From Brachyspira intermedia PWS/A (GTDB lineage: Bacteria; Spirochaetota; Brachyspiria; Brachyspirales; Brachyspiraceae), in assembly GCF_000223215.1 (NCBI RefSeq), contig NC_017243.1, forward strand, positions 62,001 through 126,000: 64,000 nucleotides of DNA. Direction: 5' to 3'. The notes beneath the pieces were generated by a model. The model had not been told where the DNA came from. It did not search any database and saw only the letters and a list, made by a program, of their open reading frames with translations. Position 1 is the first letter of the stretch; each line of letters starts with the position of its first letter. Shown here one piece after another: positions 44,078 to 53,803 of the stretch. The translations under genes and the position numbers were made by a program.

Positions 44078-47000
44078 TTATGAGGAACGAGGAAGTTTTT
44101 TGATTATTTGAAGATACTTAATAAATCTTCTTATCTTTACATTTCTTTTATTTATGTTCAATGCTTTTTTGTAATAGTCTAAAGAATTATTGAAATACTC
44201 ATTTACTTCTCTGTGTTTTTTATATTTAAAGTAATAGCATATTCCTAAATTAAAATAAATTTCATAATTATTTTTGCCGTAATATTTATTTTCTATAGAC
44301 ATATTATAATTATATATTGCTCTGTCTAAATATTCCTCATCTGGTTTTTGTTTTTTATATAAAAGTAAATATATATCTCCCATCAAAGAATAGGCTTCTA
44401 TATTTCCAAGTTTAACAGAACATACTAGATTATCAAAAGCATTTTCTATAAAATACATTTTTGAAGTCTTTTCAAATAAATGTTTTAATATTAAAGCTCT
44501 ATTATAATTGCATTTAGGATATTTAGGATTTATATCCAAAACTCTGCTATAGCAATGAAAAGAGTTTACAGCATATTCATAATTTTTAGTTTTTAAAAAT
44601 ATTTTATAATGCAGAATTCCCATATCAAAATAATAGTCTATATTATTTTTTTCTATATTGATTATATATTCCAAATAAAATAATGAGAACAATGCATACT
44701 TTATTCTTTTTGTAATATCAAATAAATGTTTAAAAAAATCTATGCATAACCTTATAGAAAATATATCTATATTCAAACTGCTTAAACATTTACCAGCCTT
44801 TATAAGATATTTATTATTTTTATGAATATCATACATAACATTATTTAAAATAAATAAATATTTATTTGCAAGTATTCTGTTTTCATGCATAAGATTTATA
44901 TACTTATCGAAATAATCATTTATGATAATTTTATCATCATATTCACTGAATAATAAAAAATAAATGCTGCTTAATTTTTTATAAAGAGTATCTATGCCTA
45001 CACCGAGATTTAAAGCCTCATTATAGTATTCTAAACATTTAATTATATATTCATATTTAATTTCTTTATCAAAATCATTATTGTGAATTTTTAAATTGTA
45101 TATATCTCCCAATCCTTCTAATGATATCAATGATTTTTTATTATTATATAGTACAGTTTCAAAACAGGATAAACTATTATTAAATATTTCTTCAACATTA
45201 TAATTGCTGTAAAGATTATTATATAAAAAACCTAAATTCTCTTTTGCAATATAATATTCATTGTCAATATCAATAGCTTTAAGATAGTTTTTTTCTGCTG
45301 ATTGATAATTTTCAAAATTGTTTTCAAGTAATTGTAAATGATTAAGAATGGCTAAATTATAATATAATGTTTTATCATATTCGTTTATTTCTAAAGCATA
45401 ATTAAAATTTTCTAAAGCGGTATTAAAATATTTTATATCTTTTTCTACTTTGTATGCTTCATAATAAAGTATTGCTTTTTGTGATAAATTTTTGATATCA
45501 TATCTAAAACTATTAAAATGTTTTTCTATATATGATAGAGATAAGTTAAAATATTTATTGTTATTATGATCTTCAATATATTTAAGTCTGTAAAGATCAC
45601 TTATAGCAATAAGAGAATTTGAATGGCTGAAAAATAATAATGCTTTATTAAAAAATTCTTCTCTTAAATTATAATTGGAGCATGAGAAATTATCTTCCAA
45701 ACTATTACCATATAAAAAATGATAAAAACATCCTAAATTATAATTCATATAATAGCTTAATGTATTATCATTATTTAATTGTCCGTCATTTAGTAAAGTT
45801 TCATAATCATTAATAACAAATTTAAAATAATTCACATCATCAAAATAGCAAAATGCTAATCTGTATAATTCAAATCTATTTATATATGTGTAAAGATAAT
45901 CACAATCTATGGCAAGTGCTTTATTATAATAAAATAATGAATTATTAAAATCATCTTTATTTTTAGTTATTGAAAATTTGCATTCATACAGATAGGCAAT
46001 AGAGTTTAATATATCAATATCATCAGTATCTAAATGATTAAATGCCGATAAAGAAGCATTGAAATATAATTCATCTTTTGTATTTTTATAGCATAATATA
46101 TAAAGGTATGCCATGAAATAATAGGCATTATTGTCTGATTCTTTGGCTTTATTATAATAATTAATAGCTGAGGAAAAATCTTTATTATTTTTAGTTAAAC
46201 TGTATCTTATGCTGTAAACATATCCTAAAAGATTATATAATAGATTGTTAGAATTATTAATTTCTTCTATCTTTTTTAAAACGGAAACAGCATCATCAGA
46301 AAATTGTATGTACTTACTATATTTAAACATGATGGTATGTAAAAAACCAACATTAAGCAAAATATCAATATCATTAACAGAATAATACAAATCTATATAA
46401 TAATTTATAGAAAGCAAATAATAGTCAGGGTTTTTAGTATTAAGAAATTCTTCTTTATATAATTTGGCTGCATGCTCTAAAGCAAACATATTGTCATGAT
46501 CAAAATCTAAAATTTCTAAATACACTTCTGCGACAATATTGAAATGTTTTTCTTTTTCAGCATTTGAATATTTAGATTTATATAATGAGAAAATATTATA
46601 GCTTAAATTTATATCACTGCCTATTATATTCAATACTTCTTTATAGTAGTCTAATGCCTTATTAAAATAATTATTATTTTTAGTTCTTACATACTTTAGA
46701 TGATTTAATATAGCTAAAATAAAATAACTAACTTCATTATTATGATGTATTATTCTTTCTATATGATCAGATACTATATCATAATAAATATCATCATAAT
46801 CATAAATATATTTAGTATAATATAGAAATGCGGCTTTATTTCTTGCATATATATTACTACTGTTTTTTATAAGTATTGAATTTATACTTCCTATAACATT
46901 TTCAAAACTTTCATTATCTCCATTATAAGCACATTCATCTATATATGAATCTATTAATAATTGAAGTATGGCAGTATCATTATATTTAATATTTAATCTT

Positions 47001-47134
47001 TTATCTTTTTTTAATTTTTCAGTAAAATCATAAAAGAATGAATCATTATTTTCTAATGTTTCAAAATCAAGTTTTTTGAGAAAGGAAAGAGCAGAATCTG
47101 CTTTCATATTATGAATAAAATTATAATGATTCAT
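44078..47134 (-). CDS. Very long TPR-like protein
   Basis: A 1018-residue protein consisting throughout of degenerate tetratricopeptide-like helices with unusual 35-45-residue spacing, rich in Asn, Tyr and Ile: typical units contain YYNKALAI, LSYNIFSLY and LGFLYNNLY. No signal peptide is visible, so it is probably cytoplasmic, perhaps a scaffold. It begins three bases after the small periplasmic protein gene on the same strand. TPR expansion is a known trait of Brachyspira genomes; the specific role is unknown. Confidence 0.8.
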   Translation of the reverse strand: MNHYNFIHNMKADSALSFLKKLDFETLENNDSFFYDFTEKLKKDKRLNIKYNDTAILQLLIDSYIDECAYNGDNESFENVIGSINSILIKNSSNIYARNKAAFLYYTKYIYDYDDIYYDIVSDHIERIIHHNNEVSYFILAILNHLKYVRTKNNNYFNKALDYYKEVLNIIGSDINLSYNIFSLYKSKYSNAEKEKHFNIVAEVYLEILDFDHDNMFALEHAAKLYKEEFLNTKNPDYYLLSINYYIDLYYSVNDIDILLNVGFLHTIMFKYSKYIQFSDDAVSVLKKIEEINNSNNLLYNLLGYVYSIRYSLTKNNKDFSSAINYYNKAKESDNNAYYFMAYLYILCYKNTKDELYFNASLSAFNHLDTDDIDILNSIAYLYECKFSITKNKDDFNNSLFYYNKALAIDCDYLYTYINRFELYRLAFCYFDDVNYFKFVINDYETLLNDGQLNNDNTLSYYMNYNLGCFYHFLYGNSLEDNFSCSNYNLREEFFNKALLFFSHSNSLIAISDLYRLKYIEDHNNNKYFNLSLSYIEKHFNSFRYDIKNLSQKAILYYEAYKVEKDIKYFNTALENFNYALEINEYDKTLYYNLAILNHLQLLENNFENYQSAEKNYLKAIDIDNEYYIAKENLGFLYNNLYSNYNVEEIFNNSLSCFETVLYNNKKSLISLEGLGDIYNLKIHNNDFDKEIKYEYIIKCLEYYNEALNLGVGIDTLYKKLSSIYFLLFSEYDDKIIINDYFDKYINLMHENRILANKYLFILNNVMYDIHKNNKYLIKAGKCLSSLNIDIFSIRLCIDFFKHLFDITKRIKYALFSLFYLEYIINIEKNNIDYYFDMGILHYKIFLKTKNYEYAVNSFHCYSRVLDINPKYPKCNYNRALILKHLFEKTSKMYFIENAFDNLVCSVKLGNIEAYSLMGDIYLLLYKKQKPDEEYLDRAIYNYNMSIENKYYGKNNYEIYFNLGICYYFKYKKHREVNEYFNNSLDYYKKALNINKRNVKIRRFIKYLQIIKKLPRSS

Positions 47135-47137
47135 ATA

Positions 47138-47485
47138 CTAGTTTTCTGTTTTTATTTTATTATATTCCTTAAAAAATTCATTGGCTATTTTTTTTAATTC
47201 TTTATTATATTCTATATTTAATTGTATGCTTTCATCTATAATTTTTTGATTTCTTTTTTCTTTGCACATTTCTATATCTATTTTAATTTTTTCTATATTA
47301 ATTTTTTGTTTTAATTCATGAAATTTTGGCTGATATTTCTCTTTTAATTTGATTATTTCCTGTAATTGTTTTTCTGTTAGACCTTCTGCATTTATAATGA
47401 AATAATCATAATTATCATACGGACAATAGTAAGAAAATAAAAAAGATGAAAAAATAAATAATAATAATGCAGAAATCTTTTTCAT
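47138..47485 (-). CDS. Small periplasmic Spy/CpxP-like protein (paralogue A)
   Basis: A 115-residue protein with signal peptide (MKKISALLLFIFSSFLFSYY) and a helical mature part beginning LTEKQLQEIIKLKEKYQPKF. The LT-x-x-Q opening and all-helical charged body resemble Spy/CpxP chaperone-like proteins. It is clearly a paralogue of the product of 47634-47993. Adjacent to and probably cotranscribed with the long TPR gene. Confidence 0.65.
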   Translation of the reverse strand: MKKISALLLFIFSSFLFSYYCPYDNYDYFIINAEGLTEKQLQEIIKLKEKYQPKFHELKQKINIEKIKIDIEMCKEKRNQKIIDESIQLNIEYNKELKKIANEFFKEYNKIKTEN

Positions 47486-47568
47486 AATTTATCCTCAAAA
47501 ATAATTAACAATTATATTATACATGTAAAAGTAATTTATTGAAATATCAAAAATGATTTTATATGAAA

Positions 47569-47594
47569 AAAGGAGGGATAATTAATCTCTCCTT
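47569..47594. terminator. Terminator after paralogue B
   Basis: AAAGGAG and CTCCTTT arms around GGATAATTAATCT; on the minus strand CTCCTTTTTT follows. It ends the leftward transcript of 47634-47993. Confidence 0.6.
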
Positions 47595-47633
47595 TAGTAA
47601 AATATGGTTTTTATTTATTATGTGAGTTATTTG

Positions 47634-47993
47634 TTATTTTTTTATTTCATTATATTCCTGAAGAAAATCACTAGCTATCTTTTTTAATTCTTTGGCATAT
47701 TCCATATTCAATTTTAGCGAATTATTAACAACAAGTTCATCAGGATTTTTTTTAGACATTTCCAAGTTTATTTTAGTTCTTTCCAAATACATTTTTTTTC
47801 TTAGTTCTGAAATTTTAGGCTGATATTTATCTTTTAACTTCATTATTTCATTTAATTGTTTTTCAGTAAGTGAATCTTCACTATAAATAAAGTAAGTGTA
47901 AGGTTCATTAGCACAATAATAGTTTTCACTTTCAGCAAATAATGATATAGATAATATAACTGTGATGAAAAGAACCATAATAATGCGTTTCAT
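47634..47993 (-). CDS. Small periplasmic Spy/CpxP-like protein (paralogue B)
   Basis: The start at 47993 is preferred (AGGAG upstream, then signal peptide MKRIIMVLFITVILSISLFA); a longer frame to 48059 lacks support. Mature part: LTEKQLNEIMKLKDKYQPKI, then helices ending EFLQEYNEIKK-like. About half of the residues match paralogue A. Likely exported; a stress or metal-related role is only a family-based guess. Confidence 0.65.
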   Translation of the reverse strand: MKRIIMVLFITVILSISLFAESENYYCANEPYTYFIYSEDSLTEKQLNEIMKLKDKYQPKISELRKKMYLERTKINLEMSKKNPDELVVNNSLKLNMEYAKELKKIASDFLQEYNEIKK

Positions 47994-48085
47994 AGTTTTT
48001 CTCCTAATACTAACTTTTAATTGTATAATTAGACGAATTGCATAATTAAAAGTTCCCAAATATTTAAAATATTTTAAATTTAAAT

Positions 48086-48200
48086 ACGGCTAGGGTGGGT
48101 AGCAAAAAAATCTAATTAGTCAGCATAGAAATAAAAAATATTAATTGCATATTGTAACTGTAAATATAAAGGGTGGGGAGTGTAAATATATTTTAAACCT
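48086..48200. repeat. Partial copy of the long dispersed repeat
   Basis: TACGGCTAGGGTGGGTAGC at 48086-48104 and AAAGGGTGGGGAGTGTAAAT at 48168-48187 match the centre of the full copies. The CCCCGCCC half and the GCACG ends are missing. No gene here. Confidence 0.55.
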
Positions 48201-48255
48201 AATTAAGTAAAACACTATAAAAAATTTTTTTTATTTTTATTTAATACTATTAACT

Positions 48256-51030
48256 TTACCAAGACATTTGAAGCCCGAAGCCTATATATAAATCATTTAA
48301 AGTAGGATAATTTCCTATTACAGTTTTATCTAAGGTTGTAGGAAGTCTTAAAGCCAATAATATATAAGGCTCTCCTGTTACAATATTCTGATATCCTGAT
48401 ATAGGAATGCTTGCATCAAATCCTACTTTTAAAGCAGCTGAATGCATATATTCTTTTGAGTAATAAGCAAATCTGTACGAAAGAGAAGCGAAGAAATTAT
48501 CAAAATATATATGGCTTAAATTAAAATGAGAACTCAAATAACCTAAAAGCTCAACATCTCCGCCTAAAAAATAATTTGCTTTATATTTTTTATTCTGTAC
48601 ATAAGCATAAAATTCTTCAGGTGCTTTTACTTCGCTTGATCCAAATACTGTAGATGCACCATCGAATGCAGTATTAGTACCAAAAGCATAAGAACCATAA
48701 AAACTAGCTCTTATAGGTACATATCTAGTTTGAAACTTTGTACTGAAATCTATAGCAAATTTATTGTATCTAATAGAGTATTTAGGTATAACAGTAAGAT
48801 TCACTAAATCATCTCTATAAGGCTTATCAGTTTGTACTCTAAATATCATTGAAGCTTTTAAAGAAACATTTAATGTCCAAGAAGAATATTTCCAAGTAAA
48901 TGCAGTTGAGGTATTAGTTTGAGGATTTACAAACTCAGAAAATAAAGCTCCAGATATTGAAGGCTCAAGCATAAAATATAATTTATCACTTTCTGTGTTA
49001 AGTAAGAATTGCATTGCAAGATAAGTATTCAATCTCCAATAATTATAAGTAGAATAAACAACATCACTTTTAAACCCGAAGTATAAAGGATAAAGCATTT
49101 TATAAGAAGTAACAGTTAATTCAGTTTGAAGAAAATTAGAAGGTATATCATATCCAAGCCAAATCAATGCTAGATTATCAGAAGAAGGAGAAGCGACCAC
49201 AGATAATATACCAAGCCCATTAATAAAAAATGGGAAAGTATCATTTAGCTGAGGCAGAGGCACCCACATAGCCCAAGGTTTGAAATATTTAAAACCATTA
49301 TAATTCTCAAGCTCCATTTGAGGAGTAAATTCATATTTATTTATTGTTTTATCAGCGTAGGCGAAATTTTTTGTTACAGATTCATTATCAGAATATTTCA
49401 TAAGCCTGTCATACTCTGAAAATCTTCCCTTGTAATAAATATTTTCTCCAGCGTATACTGGCGATAATACCCCTCCTGAATAGTCTTTTGTATAAAGCTT
49501 AATTTTATTATTATTTAAATCAATTTCACCAAGTTTATAAAATCTGTCATTATTATTGTATGAGAAAAGAAGTTTATTATTTGAATATCTTAAAGTTCTT
49601 ACATAATTTAAAGTATTATCTTTTGTATTAATATATCTTAATGATTTATTATTATAATTGAATATTGCTATATGTTTAATTCCGTTTTCAGTAACTATCA
49701 AAGCTATATTATTATCATCAATAACCGCAGGTGAACTATATCCAAAATTGTCGTTAGCTTGTAATAAAATTTCTTTTTCATCGTTTTCATTTATATAAAC
49801 TAAAATAGAGTTATGCAAATCTTTTGATATTCCTATAATTCCGTTTCTGAAATATCTTGCATACTGCATATCAAACCATTTTCTTTTAGTTCTAGTTTTT
49901 TTATTTAGATCATATTCTTTAACTATATATTTATAAAGTCCTCCATTAAACATTACAGATACTATCAAAGCATTATTTCCGTCTTTTGATATATCCAAAC
50001 TTTCTGATCCTCTGTCTATTAAGAATTCTAATTTTAAATCTTTTTTATTGTTTTCATTGTTTCTTTTTTCTTTGTATGAATATAAAGCTCCAATATCACC
50101 ATCTATATAATAAACAGTATCATTATAAGAATGAAGATCATTAATAAAAGTTTCTTTATCATTTACTATTAATTCTTCGCTAGGATTAACATTTTCCAAA
50201 GCTAATGAATTTTGAAAATCTGCCCAAGCTTCAGTAAATTTAATTCCATAAACTTTTTTGAAAGCTCCATAAACTCCAGAATTATAAACTAAAAATGAGA
50301 AATGAAGTTTAGTCTGCATTCTATTCCAAAACTCAGCATACTTTTCCATTCCAAATCTATCTTGCAAATATTTAGAAAATAATCCGCCGTATTCATAATA
50401 TACATTTCCATAAGGGCTTTTAGTCCAAACATAAGAAGCCTGAATAGGAGTTCTAAAGTTTCCTTCAAATATATCCTGTCTTAATCTTTGTTTTACTAAA
50501 GGATCATTAGCACGTCCGAAACCTGTTAAACTTTCCATACTGACAGGAGCCCCTTCAATCATAAATGGCATAGCATTAATATGCACAAATGAAGCCCAGT
50601 TTCCCATTACTTTGGTGGCAAGTCCTGTATTTTCTGAAGCCATAGAAAGTAAATGTGTAAGTTCATGTATAAATACTGTTTCAAAATTATTGCTGTAGCT
50701 TGTGAAATTCTCATCTAAATTTGTATCGTATAATATCAAACTTGAATATGGTATTATCATTGCTGCTGAATTGAATAAATTGAAATCAGGTGTAATTGTT
50801 ATAGGATTTTTTCCTCTTACAGTGCTATTTAAAATTTTTGAATATTTTTCATATATATCATCAGCAACTTTTGCCAAATTTTCTGCTGTTCTTCTGGACT
50901 CTATAGGAAATATTATTTCAAATTTTTTTGTTTGTATGGTGTATAATTTTCTAAATGGTTTGAAAGTCTGCGTATATAGATTAACGCTTAAAATCAATAT
51001 TAATGCAAAAAATAAAAAAAGCTTTTTCAT
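48256..51030 (-). CDS. Surface/outer-membrane metallopeptidase with beta-propeller and predicted C-terminal barrel
   Basis: A 924-residue protein with signal peptide (KKLFLFFALILILSVNLYTQ). Residues ~120-190 hold a zinc motif VFIHELTHLLSM (HExxH) and downstream FMIEGAPVSM, matching MA-clan peptidases. Residues ~290-580 form TolB-like propeller strands (SLDISKDGNNALIVS). The C-terminal ~300 residues are alternating strands that finish LYIGFGLQMSW, with an aromatic last residue as in outer-membrane barrels. It may be an outer-membrane anchored protease of the spirochaete surface. Proteolytic activity is inferred from the motif. Confidence 0.8.
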   Translation of the reverse strand: MKKLFLFFALILILSVNLYTQTFKPFRKLYTIQTKKFEIIFPIESRRTAENLAKVADDIYEKYSKILNSTVRGKNPITITPDFNLFNSAAMIIPYSSLILYDTNLDENFTSYSNNFETVFIHELTHLLSMASENTGLATKVMGNWASFVHINAMPFMIEGAPVSMESLTGFGRANDPLVKQRLRQDIFEGNFRTPIQASYVWTKSPYGNVYYEYGGLFSKYLQDRFGMEKYAEFWNRMQTKLHFSFLVYNSGVYGAFKKVYGIKFTEAWADFQNSLALENVNPSEELIVNDKETFINDLHSYNDTVYYIDGDIGALYSYKEKRNNENNKKDLKLEFLIDRGSESLDISKDGNNALIVSVMFNGGLYKYIVKEYDLNKKTRTKRKWFDMQYARYFRNGIIGISKDLHNSILVYINENDEKEILLQANDNFGYSSPAVIDDNNIALIVTENGIKHIAIFNYNNKSLRYINTKDNTLNYVRTLRYSNNKLLFSYNNNDRFYKLGEIDLNNNKIKLYTKDYSGGVLSPVYAGENIYYKGRFSEYDRLMKYSDNESVTKNFAYADKTINKYEFTPQMELENYNGFKYFKPWAMWVPLPQLNDTFPFFINGLGILSVVASPSSDNLALIWLGYDIPSNFLQTELTVTSYKMLYPLYFGFKSDVVYSTYNYWRLNTYLAMQFLLNTESDKLYFMLEPSISGALFSEFVNPQTNTSTAFTWKYSSWTLNVSLKASMIFRVQTDKPYRDDLVNLTVIPKYSIRYNKFAIDFSTKFQTRYVPIRASFYGSYAFGTNTAFDGASTVFGSSEVKAPEEFYAYVQNKKYKANYFLGGDVELLGYLSSHFNLSHIYFDNFFASLSYRFAYYSKEYMHSAALKVGFDASIPISGYQNIVTGEPYILLALRLPTTLDKTVIGNYPTLNDLYIGFGLQMSW

Positions 51031-51152
51031 AAATAAATGATAGTATATTATAGTTTAGCATTTTTGCAATAAATTGTTACATATAACTTAATTATAATTT
51101 AAAAAAATTGAATAAATAAGAAATATAAGATTTTAGGCTTAAACCATCATAA

Positions 51153-51575
51153 TCAATATTTATTTTTATTTACAATATAAAGTCCAAAATAAATTATTAG
51201 CAATCCTATAACAATGCTTAATATATAAGAAATACTATCAGAAAATGGAAGTTTTATATTTTTGGGTTCATTAGGATCATACCATAAAGGCAATTCATCA
51301 CCTACTTTTCTAAATGGATAATGACTTCTTAAAGTAGCATATAATGTTCCATGATTATCAGCTTCATATCTTATTACCATTACCTTTTTATATCCAATTT
51401 TTCTAGGGTTATATACTATTTTTCTTCTATCTAACTCTTCAACCACTCCTACAGTATGAATATAATTTTTTGTATCAATAAAAGAAAAGAATCCTACTAT
51501 CCCATCAAAAGTTAAAAATATTCCTACAGAACATATTAATATTTTTTCTATAATTGAAATTTTTTTTCTATTCAT
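51153..51575 (-). CDS. DUF3592 membrane protein
   Basis: A 140-residue protein with N-terminal and C-terminal membrane segments (ILICSVGIFLTFDGIVGFFS; ILSIVIGLLIIYFGLYIV) and a central beta domain with VVEELDRRKIVY, FRKVGDELPLWYDPNEPKNI: the VGD-x(4)-W-YDPxxP pattern is typical of DUF3592. Function unknown. Single gene. Confidence 0.75.
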   Translation of the reverse strand: MNRKKISIIEKILICSVGIFLTFDGIVGFFSFIDTKNYIHTVGVVEELDRRKIVYNPRKIGYKKVMVIRYEADNHGTLYATLRSHYPFRKVGDELPLWYDPNEPKNIKLPFSDSISYILSIVIGLLIIYFGLYIVNKNKY

Positions 51576-51694
51576 TATTAAAACTCCAATATTATTTTTT
51601 ATTAAAATAACTTCATCTTATGTTTCATTTTCTAGTATTTTTTATAAATAAGATCAATAGCAAGTATATTATAATTTTACTTTTTTGCAAATAC

Positions 51695-52123
51695 GTACGC
51701 ACGGTAAATATAATATCTGTATAATGTACATTAATTTATTTTTTTATTATTCAATATATTAGATTTATTTTTACGTGCGGTGAATGCATTTTTAATTAAA
51801 AAAACTTGGGTGGGTGCTTATAAATTTTATTTTTGTAATAAAGAAGTTAAAGTTTTAATTTCAAATTTAAATTATAAGGATAGAGGGTGGGCAAATGTAA
51901 TTAAATTTTAAAGCTTAATTTACATACCCCGCCCTTAAAAATTTTTTTGTTTTTATTTGATATTATAACTTTCTTATTCTTTAAAGCTTAAATTGTAAAA
52001 GCATACCCGCCCAAGTTTTGATTAGATTTAAAATTTAATTAACGCACGATAAGCAAATTGTTATTTATAGATTAATTTGTAATTATGATTAATTTATATT
52101 TGTAGTGTCATTCTGCGTGCGGT
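51695..52123. repeat. Long dispersed palindromic repeat, copy 2
   Basis: Ends GTACGCACGG and CTGCGTGCGGT. Left hairpin GCACGG/ACGTGCGG; central CTTGGGTGGGTGC facing GCATACCCGCCCAAG; inside that, GGGTGGGCAAATGTAATTAA facing TTACATACCCCGCCC; right hairpin ACGCACGA/TGCGTGCGG. This is the clearest copy for structure. No gene lies in 51576-52183 apart from a terminator at 52134-52165 (ATGGGTAAGACT/AGTCTTACCCAT) for the symporter gene. Confidence 0.85.
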
Positions 52124-52183
52124 AAAAATAAAAATGGGTAAGACTAATAATTAAGTCTTACCCATATTTAAAAGAATTCTAAT

Positions 52184-53368
52184 TTAACTAACTTTCTGAT
52201 CTTTTTTGAAAATACCTTGAAGTATTAAGGCTAAAGCACCATCTCCTGTAACATTACATGCTGTACCGAAACTATCCTGTAATGCAAATATAGCAAGTAT
52301 TAAAGCAGTACCATCATCGTTAAAACCTAGGACAGAAATTATTATTCCCAAAGAAGCAACAACAGTTCCGCCAGGCACTCCTGGAGCTCCAACAGCAAAT
52401 ATACCGAGCAATATAACAAATAAAATCATAGTACCAACTGCTGGAAGCTGACCATATAATATTTTAGATATAGTCATAACAAAGAAAGTTTCTGTAAGTA
52501 CAGATCCGCATAAGTGTATAGTTGCTCCCATAGGTATTGCAAAGTTTACAATATCTTTATCTAATGCATCAGATTTACTTGCACATTTTAAAGCTACAGG
52601 TAAAGTTGCAGCAGATGACATAGTACCTACAGCAGTGAAATAAGCAGGACCATAATGTTTAAATACTCTTGCAGGATTTTTCTTTGATACAATACCAGCT
52701 ATAGAATATAAAACTGTAAGCCATATAAAATGTCCTACTATTGCTATAATTATAATTATTAAAAATACAGGAACACTTTTAATTATAGTACCTTCATAAG
52801 ATAAAGTAGCAAAAGTAGTTCCTATATAAAATGGTAATATTGGTACTACTACATTATTTACCAAAAATAGTATTATATTATTAAGTTCATCTAATAGATT
52901 TTCAAAGTATTTAGATTTAGTTTTTACAACGGCTACTCCTCCGCATATTGCTAAGAATAGGGCAGTTATTACAGGAAATATAGGATTAATATCTAATTTA
53001 AATATTATTTCAGGAAGTTCTTTACCTCCTGCAACATTTGAAGCAATATTTAAATTAGGAATTATTATATATCCGGCAATAGTAGCAAATAAAGCAGCCC
53101 CTACAGAAGAAAAATATGCTAGAGCGAGAATAACTCCTAACATTTTATTAGCCCTGTTTCCCATTCTAGTAATAGCAGGTGCAATAAAACCTAATACAAT
53201 TAATGGAACCATAAATGATATTACTTGATTAAGTACATATTTTATAGATTGTATGACATTAATCACAGCTTCATTACATACCATACCTATTACAATACCT
53301 AAAGCTATTCCTAATAAAAGCTTTACTAATAAGTAGTCTTTTTTAGATTTTGGTTCTAGCTCTTCCAT
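52184..53368 (-). CDS. Dicarboxylate/amino-acid:cation symporter (DAACS family)
   Basis: The start at 53368 is preferred: AAGGAT lies seven bases upstream, and 15 extra codons to 53413 lack a site. The ~394-residue membrane protein has the DAACS landmarks: FMVPLIVLGFIAPAI, AVGTMSSAATLPVALKCA (serine-rich re-entrant loop), GAPGVPGGTVVA (second re-entrant loop) and QDSFGTACNVTGDGALALI (substrate/cation site in TM8). It imports glutamate, aspartate, serine or dicarboxylates with Na+ or H+; the exact substrate cannot be told. Confidence 0.9.
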   Translation of the reverse strand: MEELEPKSKKDYLLVKLLLGIALGIVIGMVCNEAVINVIQSIKYVLNQVISFMVPLIVLGFIAPAITRMGNRANKMLGVILALAYFSSVGAALFATIAGYIIIPNLNIASNVAGGKELPEIIFKLDINPIFPVITALFLAICGGVAVVKTKSKYFENLLDELNNIILFLVNNVVVPILPFYIGTTFATLSYEGTIIKSVPVFLIIIIIAIVGHFIWLTVLYSIAGIVSKKNPARVFKHYGPAYFTAVGTMSSAATLPVALKCASKSDALDKDIVNFAIPMGATIHLCGSVLTETFFVMTISKILYGQLPAVGTMILFVILLGIFAVGAPGVPGGTVVASLGIIISVLGFNDDGTALILAIFALQDSFGTACNVTGDGALALILQGIFKKDQKVS

Positions 53369-53500
53369 AAAAATATCCTTAAAATTTATATTATTATAAA
53401 ATAGTATATTCAAATTATATGCATTTGCAAATAAAATTAAGCTTTTAATAATTTTTTTATTTTAATTAAATTATTGTATTTGAAAATTATACTAAAAAAC

Positions 53501-53529
53501 TTGATAAAAAATTGTTTTTTATATATAAT
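53501..53529 (+). promoter_or_regulatory. Promoter of the riboswitch transcript
   Basis: TTGATA (53501-53506), 17-base spacer, TATAAT (53524-53529), with the riboswitch beginning about seven bases later. It points away from the symporter gene and towards the 3' end of the radical SAM gene. Confidence 0.65.
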
Positions 53530-53535
53530 GTAGTT

Positions 53536-53640
53536 CGATTTTATATAGGGGAATGAAGGTGAGAATCCTTCGCTGGCACGCAACCGTAAAGTTTAGTTTG
53601 TTAATATAAATTAACGAAGTCGGATTACCTTATCTTATAA
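53536..53640 (+). promoter_or_regulatory. Cobalamin (B12) riboswitch without a downstream gene
   Basis: The plus strand carries the B12-box core in order: GGGGAATGAAGGTGAGAATC, then GCTGGCACGCAACCGTAA, a variable P6-like hairpin TTTGTTAA/TTAACGAA and GAAGTCGGATTACC. These are the conserved cobalamin riboswitch elements (G-x-GAAT-C, GC-x-ACxxCAACxGT, AGTC-GGA-x-ACC). After it comes GAGTGCACTAGATTATA...TATAATGTACTC, a probable expression-platform hairpin. No reading frame longer than ten codons follows before the terminator at 53768-53802, and the next gene is on the opposite strand. Confidence 0.85.
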
Positions 53641-53767
53641 TAAATAATCAGTCGAGTGCACTAGATTATATTTTTCTATAATGTACTCCTGTTTTTTATT
53701 TATTATTGAATAATCATATAAATTTGATTGATCTCTTATACATAAATAAACCAAATATCTAAAACTA

Positions 53768-53802
53768 GGCAGGAGTTAAATTTTTTAATTCCTGCCGTAT
53801 TT
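53768..53802 (+). terminator. Terminator ending the riboswitch transcript and facing the radical SAM gene
   Basis: GGCAGGAGTTAAA and TTTAATTCCTGCC form a 13-base-pair stem (one GT pair) followed by GTATTTTTT on the plus strand. It lies two bases beyond the stop of the convergent radical SAM gene. Confidence 0.75.
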
Positions 53803-53803
53803 T

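Noticed and set aside
44078-47134. Secreted or lipoprotein nature of the 1018-residue TPR protein
   Set aside because: The N-terminus has no signal peptide or lipobox.
53640-53767. A small protein gene controlled by the B12 riboswitch
   Set aside because: The longest ATG frame is ten codons without a ribosome-binding site.
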